Of a stretch of DNA of 64,000 nucleotides, positions 12,072-22,558 are shown in pieces. The notes below the pieces were generated by a model. It had not been told where the DNA came from and ran no database searches. It was given only the letters and a program-made list of their open reading frames with translations. Numbering within the stretch: the first letter of the stretch is position 1; the number at the start of each line of letters is the position of its first letter. Source of the DNA: Sporodiniella umbellata (taxonomy: Eukaryota > Mucoromycota > Mucoromycetes > Mucorales > Rhizopodaceae); the NCBI GenBank assembly GCA_025677835.1, contig JAIXMR010000027.1:1-64000 (forward strand), written 5' to 3'. The position numbers and the translations under genes are program-made.

Positions 12072-12591
12072 CCAAAGTTTTTATTTTTTTTATTAAAAAA
12101 AAAAAAGAGAATAAATTATAAAAATAGGCACATGATTTTTCTTTGGCTTCTTATTTTCAATAGTCTTCCAAACTCAGACGGTTATAGGAACAGGTTTACT
12201 CTAAATGAAACCATGGAAAGGCGGTTTTTGTTTTTAAAGATGTAAAAAAAAAAAAGAAAGAAAAAAAGTGGTGGTTACCAAATGTGATGAGCAATACTTT
12301 TTTTCAGTGAATTTTTATCCTTTTTCTTTGTTTTTTTAGTAAAAAAAATAAAATAAAAATAAACGTAGAGCAAATCCAAAAAGGAATCGATTTATACAAT
12401 TAGACGTACTTTATGCCTATTTGCTGTATTTTCATTTAGGTAGGTTTTACTGTCATGCTACTTTTGAACTCCGCTATACAACACTCAAGCTATAGTCTGC
12501 TCTTGATCCTACAAAACTCTTACCGCAAGCCATTGATACAGTGTATTTTATATGTATAGCCTGATTGCTTGCTACTTTTTCTCTTTTTGTA

Positions 12592-12626
<35 letters not shown>

Positions 12627-12778
12627 CAGGGCACATTCAATACGTTGTTTGTCAGTTGATGATAAAAAGTTAAAAAAGCTTTTGGCTCTAGAGTAGATTT
12701 ACGCTTTTGAAGACTTTGAAAATTAGAGTATGTGCTATTTGATTAGGTTTTGGGCTACCTTTTTGATAGCGGAGAGCT

Positions 12779-12810
<32 letters not shown>

Positions 12811-12838
12811 TTTTTATCCACCCCATCGTTTATTAGCC
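12072..12838. promoter_or_regulatory. Divergent intergenic region, kexin / ZNF706-like gene
   Basis: 767 bp between two divergent start codons. It contains several A-rich and T-rich runs, including T tracts at about 12594-12626 and 12780-12807, the latter about 30 bp before the + strand ATG. No clear TATA box or other defined element is recognised; T-rich tracts just upstream of ATGs recur in this window. Confidence 0.4.
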
Positions 12839-13272
12839 ATGGCACGAGGTCATCAAAAAGAACAAGCAAGGTGAGCTAAACCTATCATTTTCCTTTAGTT
12901 TTTGCAGCCCATAGGTCCGGAGAAGAAAAAAAAAAAAGAGAGAAACTGATTTGAAACTTTTCTATAGACAAAGAAATGCGAAAGAAGCAGCTAAACGTTC
13001 TGGAAAAACTTCACAATTAGGTGCTCGTGCTGCTGGTCTTCAGGTACAAAAAGAGAGAAAAAAAAAAAAAAAAAGAAAAAAGCCAGTTGGAACTTATATA
13101 GTCATTCAGATCAAGTGTTCAAAATGTTTTATTGCTCTTGCTAATTACAATCTTTTGAAGCAACATTTTGAGGTAATTCTTTGTCTCTCTTTGTGGTTTC
13201 CACTTACATTCTTTCTACTAGGCTAAGCATCCCAAAGATCCGGTTCCTGCAGAAAGCGATTTTGAAAAATAA
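12839..13272 (+). CDS. ZNF706/SERF-like small zinc-finger protein
   Basis: Four small exons (12839-12870, 12968-13043, 13110-13172, 13222-13272) encode 73 residues, too fragmented to appear as a single open frame. The N-terminus MARGHQKEQARQRNAKEAAK matches the 4F5/SERF-like start of animal ZNF706. It is followed by a single C2H2 finger (CSKCFIA, then KQHFEAKHPKDP), whose spacing and HPK-x-P tail also match ZNF706. Animal ZNF706 and SERF proteins are small, highly charged nuclear or amyloid-modulating proteins; the fungal role is not established. All phases close and the product has the family length (about 76 residues). The second intron has a run of about 17 A. Confidence 0.88.
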
Positions 13273-13652
13273 GCTAGTTCCGTTTCATTTTTTTTTTTTT
13301 TTCTGGATAAAAAAAAGCAAGAAGGGAGAGTTTTATTTTTGGTAGCCAATTTTTTTGATTGCAGGATAGTTTGATGAGTTTAGTAGTGATTTTTTTTGAA
13401 AAAGAACTTGAGCTCGTCTATCAGTGATATCATTGTGCCCTGTTTGTTTCTCATTTGTGCTTTGTTATGCAAGAGTGTTGAGCATATTTATTTTGCTTTT
13501 GCTTTTTTTGGCGCTAAGCACTTGACCTTGATGTAGACAATTATTTATATTCAGGTACTGTATACATATTTAGATGTCTATATAAATATGTATAGCTACA
13601 TAGAATAGCAGTAAAAATACAATCTTTTCTCTTTCTTTTTCCACTTTGTTTT
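13273..13652. other. Intergenic region between ZNF706-like and kinase genes
   Basis: 380 bp that must hold the 3' end of the ZNF706-like gene and the promoter of the kinase gene. It is T-rich with no distinct element recognised. Confidence 0.4.
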
Positions 13653-15150
13653 ATGCCAGTGTTCAATCAATTAAAAAGCATATTTCGGCATGAACCAAAA
13701 AAGACAGAAGCAAGAAACCTTAGCTTACCTACATATAAAGGATTAGAGGGTTATACGTTATTGAACAAGATGGGAGTGTAAGTAACTTTGATATCGTATA
13801 AAAGAATGAATCAAAAGAATCAACCCTCTCCCTCCCTCTTACAAAAGTGGTGCATTTTCAATTGTTTATCGTTCGCTTGACCATAAATCAAACCAAGAAG
13901 TAGCGATCAAAGTGGTCCATAAGCAAGATTTATCAAGAAGTTTGGTATACAGCCATAGCACGTCGACGTGTTAAAGATTAACTATTAAGATACAGAAAGC
14001 CAACGTATTGAAAGAAGCACAGATCATGAGAACATTGGGCCATCCATCGATCATTCAATTTTTAGCATTTAAAGAGACAACCGAGGTAGATCCAACATGG
14101 GGGTGCAATATGTGATTATAAAAAGGACTCATTTTTTAGGGGGAATCAAACGAGACAGTATTATTATTTAGTATTAGAACTCATGCCGGGAGGAGAGATA
14201 TTTCATCAATTGGCCCAATTGACATATTTCAGTGAGGATCTCACTCGTCATTGTATTAAGCAAGTAGCGGAAGGAATACGCTATCTCCATGAAGAAAAAG
14301 GAGTAGTTCATAGGTAAATCCCATGCAGCAGCCCCCCCCACAGACGGATGGTGATTAAATCTATACATGAATTAGAGACATTAAGCCTGAAAACATTTTG
14401 TTTGAAAAGATTCCGTTTATTGAGCGTCAACAGATACCTACTGAGACTGAAGAGTGCAAGAAAGATGAAGGCGAGTGCGTGTTTGGGGTAGGTGGAGGAG
14501 GCATTGGCAAGGTCAAATTGGCCGATTTTGGACTTTCAAAGATTGTATGGGACCAACAGACCATGACACCATGTGGGACGGTGGGCTATACTGCTCCTGA
14601 GATTGTGAGAGATGAACGGTATTCGAAATCGGTGGATATGTGGGCATTGGGATGTGTGATGTACACCATGCTCTGTGGATTCCCTCCTTTTTACGACGAG
14701 AGCATCAGCGCCTTAACCAACAAAGTGGCTCAGGGTCAGTTTACCTTTCCAAGTCCTTGGTGGGATCCGATCTCAAGTAGGGCGAAAGATCTCATCCGTC
14801 ACCTGTTAGAAGTACAGCCCAAGAAACGGTACACGATTGATCAATTCCTGGCCCATCCCTGGCTGGCCCGTTGGGATTCTTCTACATGTTCTGCACAGAG
14901 ACCACGTAAAGAGCTGCCCTTCTCCCTCAAAAACACGTTTGATGTCTCTTACGCTGTCCATCGTATGAGCGAAGAACGGGCCCATCAAAAGGAAACCAAA
15001 CAGAAAAAAAATCGTTGGCATCTCTTTGGTTCTCGCCGGTCTCCCCAAGAAAAAAGCCCACTAGACTCACCTGTTGGCTTTGACCTCAACTTGAACCATG
15101 CCACTTTGCTCGGCAGAAGAAATCAACGTTTACCTGCCCCAATTAAATAA
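13653..15150 (+). CDS. Rck2/Srk1-type CAMK-group protein kinase
   Basis: Serine/threonine kinase of the MAPK-activated Rck1/Rck2 (budding yeast) and Srk1 (fission yeast) group, which acts below the Hog1/Sty1 stress MAPK. Exons 13653-13777, 13848-13944, 13996-14085, 14159-14313 and 14376-15150; 413 residues. Visible: Gly-rich loop (GVGAFSIVY), Lys in VAIKVVHK, YYYLVLELMPGGEIF, catalytic HRDIKPEN, the group-specific insert between PENILFEKIPF and the Gly-rich VGGGGIGKVKL, DFGLSK, GTVGYTAPE, and VDMWALGCVMYTMLCGFPPFYDE. The last two blocks are nearly identical to Rck2. The C-terminal tail (about 95 residues) is basic (KKNRWHLFGSRR); a Hog1-docking motif is not obvious. Exon 4 must use the acceptor at GAGACAG, because the upstream TTTTTTAG breaks the frame. 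Confidence 0.92.
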
Positions 15151-15308
15151 ACGCCGACTGGATGAACGGAGTCTGTTTTTTCTTTTTTTTTTTTTTTGGG
15201 ATGTTCTCTGACACTTTGCTTTCCCCCTCTTTTTTTTTTTTTTTTTTAATAGAAAATAAAAACTTCTTTTATTGTTACTTTTTATTTCGTTTTTCTAGTT
15301 GTATCAAA

Positions 15309-16127
15309 ATGAGTGAATATTGGTAAAGAGAGAGAGAAAAAAAAAAAAAAAAAAGAAACTCATTCCATACTAATGTTATGACAACAGTCCTGTTTATGCT
15401 CCCTTTTTCGGTACTATGGGATGTGCTGCTGCTATTGTTTTTAGTTGTAAAAAAAAAAAAAATGGATATTGAATAGAAGAGAACACGTTCATGTTGACAC
15501 GGGTTTGAATAGGTCTCGGTGCTGCTTATGGTACTGCAAAATCTGGTGTAGGACTTTCTGCTATGGGTGTGCTGCGTCCTGATTTGGTATTGAAGTGTAT
15601 TGTGCCTGTAGTCATGGCTGGTATTTTGGGTATTTATGGCGTGGTTGTTTCTGTCTTGTTGTCTAGTGGATGTAAGTCTTTTCGGTTGTCTTGATGGTAT
15701 GCATACTAAGTTTTCTTTTTGTTCTAGTGGCTATGAAACAAACTCTCTTCAGTGGTTTTATTCAAATGGCCGCCGGTCTTTCTGTAGGCCTTTCATGTCT
15801 TGCTGGTAAGCCAATGAATCTCAACCCACATCTTTTTTTTATTAACTTGCCTTTTTCTTTTTGGTCAATAGCTGGTATTGCTATTGGTATCACTGGTGAT
15901 GCTGGTGTACGCGCTACGGCTCAACAGCCTAGAATGTTTGTCGGCATGGTAAGTTATATATATATATATATATATATATACGCGTGGATATCTCTTTCTC
16001 TGAGATACTAACAAAACAACAATAGATTTTGATTTTGATTTTTGCTGAAGTATTGGGTCTCTATGGGTTGATTGTTGCTTTGATTTTGAACACAAAGGCC
16101 TCCGGTACTGAAAGTGTCTGTCAATAA
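15309..16127 (+). CDS. VMA3: V-type H+-ATPase 16-kDa proteolipid subunit c
   Basis: Membrane-rotor subunit of the vacuolar proton pump. Six exons (15309-15322, 15388-15446, 15513-15671, 15728-15805, 15872-15948, 16026-16127) give 162 residues, the family length. The first exon is only 14 nt (MSEY plus two bases of the next Cys codon) and is fixed by joining to [16 protein letters not shown]. Four hydrophobic helices are present. The proton-carrying glutamate lies in helix 4 within [10 protein letters not shown]. Other hallmark blocks are [19 protein letters not shown] and [13 protein letters not shown]. The fifth intron contains a (TA)n run (about 15957-15980). The gene is convergent with the amino-acid transporter. 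It could be a duplicate c-type subunit (Vma11), but the sequence looks like Vma3. Confidence 0.95.
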
Positions 16128-16229
16128 ATAAGCCCAAAGAAAAACGAAAGAGGAGTTAGGCATACCCTATGTACATTATTATTTCTTTTTTTTTTTACTC
16201 GTAAAAGAAATGGATACTCATAACAACTC

Positions 16230-16288
16230 TAAAGGTTTTCTACATATATATATATATATATTTTCGTCTATGCTTTTATTATTGCTGT

Positions 16289-16327
<39 letters not shown>

Positions 16328-16330
16328 ATA
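16230..16330. repeat. (TA)n dinucleotide tracts in the convergent gap
   Basis: Two alternating TA tracts (about 16243-16262 and 16292-16330) lie between the stop codons of the V-ATPase c gene and the transporter gene. Another lies inside the V-ATPase intron (15957-15980). They look like simple microsatellites. Confidence 0.8.
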
Positions 16331-16374
16331 TACAAGTATTTTGAAGAGAGAAAGGAAGGGGGGAATCTTGAGAA

Positions 16375-17747
16375 TTATTTTTGGTTTTTAAAATCGTCAT
16401 TCAATGCTTGAATAGCTGAGATGGTACCAAAGATCAAGCCTACGATACCCAAAAGAAGAGTAAAGAAAGCGAGAATGTAATCGTACCAAGGTTTGTTACG
16501 GAACCCAGTCAGTCTGTAATAAAAGATGACGGGAAAGATAAAGACCAAGGCACAGTTAGAGAAAGCACCCAACAAGGACATGAAGTCACCAAAGAAAGGG
16601 ACATAGACTGCAATGACAGTGATGGCCACCATCAATATACTACGGAAAACAAGCCGCATGATCCATTCTACTGGTTTGGAGCGATGCTCAGGCGTGATTC
16701 TTAACATTTTTTCGACATCGATAGCAAAAGAGGTCAACAGGATGGGAGTGGCCAAGATCAAGTGAATGGTAATGATGATAATTGAAGCTGCTTTGGGGCC
16801 ACCGTCAGGCAAGCTATCATAAACAGGAGATTTTACGGTAGTACCGTAAACATAATAACCAGGTACAGCAGTCAAGAAATAAAGAATGACACAGAAAGTA
16901 AGTCCAGTGAAACAGACCATATTCCAATCCTTAGGGCGACGCATGCTTGCCTCTACATGGGCATAAACTGGATTACCACCTAATAAAGAAAAAAGATGAG
17001 CGAGAGGGGTTTTTTTTAACAAGACTTTACCAAAACTAAAGACAATGGAACTCAACGCGATGGGAAACATATTCCAAATGACTGAATCATGATGAATATC
17101 AGTTTGTTCAGGGATCTGCTGTACAGAGACACCCAAGACGATAAGGATAACGACTACGGTAGACAACATACCAAAGCAACTGAGAATAGCGATTTCACCC
17201 AACGAGCGGAAGAAGACAAAAGGCACAGCGATCATCGCAGCACAGATGATGACCCAGATAGGGAAGGTAAGTTCAGAGGGAGTTCCTTTGGCGACGTTAT
17301 GTAGGTTGGATCCGGAAAGTAAGATATAGAGTACAGGTACACCCACGAGCGTGATGGCAGTAAAGAAGAAAGCCAACCAACCCCCAATGACACCAAAGGC
17401 AGCCGTGGCTACCTCACGGTAAGAATCCAATCGACGCGTAGGGTCGTAATACATGCATTTGATAAGAATCACACCCGTATCTAGCCAGAAATCAGCACAT
17501 CCTGTAGACAGTATCTACACACACAACTTACATACGGACAGAATCCAACTCAAGCCGAGAATGAACAAACCGATCCAGCCACCTTGACTGAGTGCGTAAG
17601 GCAAACCCAAAGCGCCTGTACCAGCCACAACACAGACCACACTGAAAAAGGCAGAGAAACTAGAGCCCTGTTTGGAACGGTCGATGCCAAATTCAGTCTT
17701 GGGTTCTTCTGTCGAGGCTAAAGTGACATCTTCTCGTGCTATTTTTG

Positions 17748-17791
<44 letters not shown>

Positions 17792-17823
17792 ATATATTTT
17801 TGGGTCAGATTGGGCCGATCCAT
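16375..17823 (-). CDS. Amino-acid transporter, AAAP/AVT family
   Basis: Multi-pass permease of the amino acid/auxin permease family, most like fungal Avt vacuolar or plasma-membrane amino-acid transporters. Firm exons: 17532-17738, 17031-17480, 16375-16979, joined in phase (about 421 residues), all GT-AG. The first transmembrane block has the family look (GTGALGLPYALSQGGW), followed by about ten hydrophobic segments; a C-terminal LNDDFKNQK tail is cytosolic. The 5' end is unresolved. Reading straight upstream gives an ATG at 17823 but forces translation through a run of 41 A (plus strand 17748-17788), i.e. a poly-Phe stretch. The alternative ATG near 17860 has a good CAG/GTTGAA donor, but its phase is off by one. 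Substrate and membrane cannot be told from sequence. Confidence 0.85.
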
Positions 17824-18085
17824 TGTTTATGTTTTAATTTCAACCTGTCTCGCTTGAACTGTCATTTTTTGAAAAATAGGATTTGAAAAAGTTTTTCTGT
17901 GTATCTAGCATCAAAGAAAGGCAAATAAAAGAGAAAGAGAAAGACAAGAGTTTCCATTTGGCTTTTTTTTAATATTATTTTCGGAGCAAGTATAAAAAAA
18001 AAAAAATAAAAATAAAATAAAATAAAAATAAAAATAAAAAAACGTAGGTCGCGATTGAAGAGACCCTAAGAAACCATACACTCAA

Positions 18086-18121
<36 letters not shown>

Positions 18122-19368
18122 CATTCAATTATAAAGCGCCTTTGTTTCTTTTAGTTTGTACGTGGCATGTTGACTGCTTTGCTTTTTGATTCCTATTTTT
18201 TTCTAAAAATTTTTTTTTTTTTTTTTTTTTTGGTATTAGACCTCATTCAATTACGCCGCTCCCTTATTGAACGAATTTGAGACATCGATAAAAACAAGGC
18301 AATGCCTAATATGGATCTACTTACCAATAGGAATAGCCATACTCTATAGCCTGAAACATGAACAATGAAAAAGAAAAAAAAAGAAATAAAACTTTATTTG
18401 ACACAGAGAGTGGCCTGTCAATTTTTTTGATCTGAAAAAACCAGATTCGTGCTACCGAACATGACGGCACTCGCCAAAATTTTCTTTTTTCAATTCCATC
18501 AGAACCTATATTGACTTGATCAGAAAGAGTAGGTTAGGGGGAGGCTTGTATTAACAGAAAGTCAGTCTTGAAAGAATCTCATGATTCGATGAGCTTTACT
18601 TGAGTTTAGTAGTCGTATCTGCTCTAATCTTTTCAGTCTAACTGTTATATTGGATTATGTAACTTTATTTCAAAAAAAAAAAAAAAAAAAAAACAAAAAC
18701 TTGTTCTTGTCAAACCAGCTTACTGTACGATGGATGATCCACGCCACTCGGTTTTAACTGAGTCTGTCCAGCGTGCTTACACTCGTTCTTTTGCTTTGTT
18801 GATTTTTTCGGGATTGTACGACCCATCTTGATTTGAAACCAAGTGTGTTGTATGAACCCTGAATAAAGGCCTTTCAACAGCCGCGGTGTACAGTGTGCGG
18901 TGGGTGAATCTTATCACAAACCTTTCCGCTATTCGTGATTATAAAGAGGCATGCATTGTAAAAGGCAAAGATCCGGCGTTGAAATAAAAACCAAAAGGTC
19001 CTATGAGACAACAGCCCATGACTCACTAGAAAAAGAACCACGTCAAAGATTCCTACCAAAAAAAAAAAACACACACACACACTTAGGTACACTGTCATGT
19101 TTACACGAAAAAGAACGAGGCAACTTCTTTTTTCAAAGTTTTAGAAAGCGCGGTTAGGGTTGGCTTTAGATCAAATTAGTCTCAAAGGAGAATGAAATGT
19201 TGAGAGAGAGAAAAAAATACTACTTGTGGTTCAAAATGGAATTAAATAATGAATCGATGATAGTCTTGCAACCAAATACAAAACCAACCTATTGTTTCTT
19301 TATCAAGTTGATTGAAAAAAAAAATAAAGAGAATTTGAAGCGAACGCTAGGTCAACCAAGAAAAAGAC
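17824..19368. other. Intergenic region with CT repeat and poly-T/A tracts
   Basis: About 1.5 kb. It holds A-rich (AAAAT)n-like DNA at about 17995-18040, a (CT)n tract at about 18091-18117, a T run at about 18209-18231 and an A run at about 18671-18693. A splice-like pattern on the minus strand at 18247-18350 is described under findings. No confident gene is seen. Confidence 0.45.
18091..18117. repeat. (CT)n microsatellite
   Basis: About 13 consecutive TC units in an intergenic region upstream of the amino-acid transporter. Confidence 0.85.
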
Positions 19369-20336
19369 TTATACAAAAGAGAGAGAAGCGCTAGACGATT
19401 GTCTACTACTGGAAGGGGAAGGATAAAACAAAGCAGGATAAACAGGATGCATTGAAGGGTAATTAGGGAGATAAGGCATGGGGCTTATTCTTCCATGATC
19501 ATGAGCGAAATAGGTGATTTTGTTTTTCTTGGGTTTCATTGCTTGTTGTTGTAGATGTTGAAAGCTGATGTTGTGTGTACCTGGTTCAGGCACTTTACCC
19601 AAAAGGCCCTCAATCTTGACTTCTTTCCCTGGATTGTTTCCATTTTTCGGTTTTTGTCGCTTGGCTCTCTCTTGCTCTCTTTGGATCAAGAGATCCATCC
19701 CCGACATGACCACAGCCTGCGGATGTTTTCTTGGTTGGGAAGCGTAAGCTTGCTCAGGACCATAACAAAAGTAGTGGCTCAAAACTTCATTCTCTTCAGG
19801 CGTTCGGATCCTTGAAAGGTCGTCGATGGAACAAGTCTTGACAGGATATCCCGTATTCCCTTCCCATCTTGTCTCACGTATCATTTCTCTCTTGTTTCCC
19901 TTTCCAAGCCTTCTGGATGCTCTTTGGCTCACCACTTCTTCTTCTATAGCCAACATTGTTTTTTTTGTTTTTTTTTTTTTGGTTTTTTTTTTTTTTTTTT
20001 TTTTGGTTTTTTTTTTTAGGTCACTTTGCAGGAATTCTCCTTTAATACTCCGAATTCCATTCAGGAGCTTGCGCAAAAGAAAGGAGAACGACACTCATTT
20101 GCCCAACGATGAAAAATAGAACGCTTACCTGTAGTTTCAATACATCTCTTTTCTTTTGTATTCTTGACCGCTTTCTTGTTTATAACAGCTCTGTGTTTCT
20201 CTATCGCTTCGTCGTCATCATCATCGCTGGGTATACATCGTGGGTTTCTATTGCTTTTATAATCTATCCTTTTTACTTTAACAGGTAGCTTTCCTTGATT
20301 TTTGCTTACTATGGGTGGAGTATTTCTTTTTGATGG
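19369..20336 (-). CDS. Hypothetical charged protein (5' end not resolved)
   Basis: Two exons are supported: 20129-20336 and 19369-19943, joined in phase across an intron with several T/A homopolymers (donor GTAAGC, acceptor CTATAG), giving at least 260 residues. The upstream exon is rich in Lys/Arg with an acidic patch (DDDDDEAIEKH). The downstream exon contains QRASRRLGKG, a middle stretch VVMSGMDLLIQREQERAKRQ and a Pro/Tyr/Ser-rich C-terminus. No known domain is recognised; the composition suggests a nuclear or RNA-associated protein, by inference only. A stop lies in frame just upstream of the CAACAG acceptor at 20337, so there must be an earlier start exon. The candidate ATG at 20391 does not join in phase. 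Confidence 0.55.
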
Positions 20337-21253
20337 CTGTTGTATTTATCTCAATTCTTTGGAAACTCTCTGTTAAACTTTTGAAAGACATCTTTTCAAA
20401 CCAGAAATAAAAATAAATAGAAAGAAAGAGTAGAGTTTACAACGAGTGCAAAGCTTAAAAAGAAATAGAAAAAAAAGGAGGGGAGACCAAAAAAAAGCAA
20501 TGAATATGAGGCTGAGACAATGGAAAGATAATGTGCAAAAAAAAAGTAAATAGAGAGAGAGAGAATGAAACAAAATAAGGAGAGGAAGAAGAAAGTGTGA
20601 GCTAAAAATATCTTTTTGCTTACAAAGAAAACCTAGCTCTGTTAGCTATTCCAATACCAACTGTAGAAATAGAATGCCATACAAAAGGACAACGAAAGAA
20701 ACCAATAAGCCTACAACTTTTTTTCTCTGCTCGAGAGCGACAGGATGAATGTATTTATTTATACTCACTTGTACGGAATAAAGTACTAAAAATATCTCTT
20801 TTTTATCTCTGGCTTTACTTTACGCATGAAGCTTATCAAAAGTCTTTCAAGAGAAATAGTAAAATAACATTGAAATAAAATATGCAAGTACGTCTTTTCA
20901 ATAAGGCTGGAAGATGTCCATCTGCAATTTGATTGGCAGGATATTAGCCAATGCCTTGTTCTCAGTCAATAGTATCAATTACTGCCTTTGGATGAAAATT
21001 TCAATTTCTGCGAGTCAAAAAAAAAAAAAAAAAAGAGAAAGTCCCGTCTAAAAGCTTACCAGTCAAAAAGGTAGTGTGATTTGTTTCAAATAAGCTAAAG
21101 ACACCCATTCGATCTCATTGCCCAAAAAAGAGATCAATTTTTACTTCAAATAAAAAAGCAGTACGTGTTTTCATCAAGTCCGATAATCAAAAAAAAAAAA
21201 AAAACTTTTTAGAATTTTTTTTTTTTCTTTTATCACTCAAAACAGCTTAAAAA
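20337..21253. other. Intergenic region upstream of adenosine kinase
   Basis: About 0.9 kb, probably holding the first exon of the minus-strand orphan and the promoter of the adenosine kinase gene. It contains A runs near 21020-21034 and 21189-21203 and a T run near 21219-21228. No defined element is recognised. Confidence 0.4.
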
Positions 21254-22364
21254 ATGCCCTTCACCCTTCTTGCTCTTGAAAACCCTTTGTTGGATATCCA
21301 ATGTAAACCCACAGAAGAGCTTTTAAAGAAATACAACTTGAAGGCCAACGATGCTATTTTGGCTGATGCTTCTCACCAAGCTTTGTATAAAGAAATTGTT
21401 GATAACTATGAAGTCAACTATGTTGCTGGTGGAGCGGCTCAAAACACGGCTCGTGGTGCTCAGTACTTTTTGCCACCCAAATCAGTCGTGTATGTTGGCT
21501 GTGTCTCTGATGATGACTTTGCTGACACCATGAAGAAGGCTGCTGAAGCTGATGGTTTGACCACCCGCTACGAAATAACAAAGGAAGCCGCTACCGGGAC
21601 TTGTGCTGTTTTGATTACTGGTCATGACCGGTAAGGAAATCTACGCGTTTTTTTTTTTTTTTTTTTTGGGTATAGGGAGATTGACTTGTTTTGGGGATAA
21701 CAGTTCTCTTGTTGCCAACTTGGCTGCCGCTGAAAAGCTTCAACCTTCTTTTATCAAAAAGGCTGAGAACTGGAAATTGGTAGAAGAAGCTCAATACTAT
21801 TACTTTGGTGGTTTCTGTATCACACATGATGGTGGCTATGAGTCTGCTATAGCAGTTTCCGAACACGCAGCCAAGAACAACAAGTCGTTTGCTCTCAACT
21901 TGAGTGCTCCTTTCTTATCCCAATTCTTCAAAGAGCGTTTGGATGCTGTGATCAAGAACACCGATGTTCTTTTTGGTAACGAAGACGAAGCCCGTACTTA
22001 CGCCAAACAAATGAACTGGGGTACAGAAGATGTACAAGAAATTGCCCAAAAGTTATCTCTACTCGAAAAGAGTAACGACACACCTCGTTTGGTTGTCATC
22101 ACCCAAGGGGCTGAACCTACCATCACTGCTCTTGGTACGCTCACTCACAGCTACTCTGTTCGCAAGGTGCAACCGGCTGAGATCGTAGACACCAACGGTT
22201 GTGGTGACGGTTTCTGTGGTGGTTTCATGGGCTTGTACGCTCAAGGCGTCTCTGACCCCGCTCGTTGTGTTCAAGCCGGTCACTATTTGGCTCACCTCGT
22301 CATCCAAAACGTCGGTCCTTCTTACCCTCCCATGGCTGAAAGAGCCAACACTCCTTCTTTCTAA
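21254..22364 (+). CDS. ADO1: Adenosine kinase (PfkB family)
   Basis: Phosphorylates adenosine to AMP, salvaging adenosine released by the S-adenosylmethionine cycle. Two exons (21254-21630, 21704-22364) give 345 residues, the usual family size. Evidence: N-terminal LLALENPLLDIQ, the substrate-lid region YVAGGAAQNTARGAQ, and the PfkB signature 2 region DTNGCGDGFCGGF with the catalytic Asp kept. The signature usually reads DTNGAGDAF; Ala-to-Cys and Ala-to-Gly changes are present here. The intron has a T run of about 19. The gene faces the copper ATPase gene tail to tail (194 bp between stops). Start: first ATG, with a T-rich leader. Other ribokinase-family sugar kinases are less likely given the full-length ADK match. 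Confidence 0.95.
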
Positions 22365-22521
22365 ATAGCTCAATCATCGTATGGAAAGCTTTTTGTGTGT
22401 TATAAAAGATTGATTTGGTTTTTTTAACGTGTTTATTTTGGTTTTTTAACGTGTTTGTTGCCAAAAAAAAATAAAGAGGGATAGAATAGAGGGTGAATAT
22501 GGTTTGGTTTCTATTTACAGT

Positions 22522-22548
22522 ATATATATATATATATATATATATATT
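22522..22548. repeat. (TA)n microsatellite at convergent gene ends
   Basis: About 13 TA units immediately downstream of the copper ATPase stop codon and within the likely 3' UTRs of both convergent genes. Confidence 0.8.
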
Positions 22549-22558
22549 TGGGTGTGTT

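Noticed and set aside
18721..18900. Possible start of a gene (MDDPRHSVLTESVQ) and a GC-richer patch
   Set aside because: Stops after about 33 codons and no splice signal extends it.
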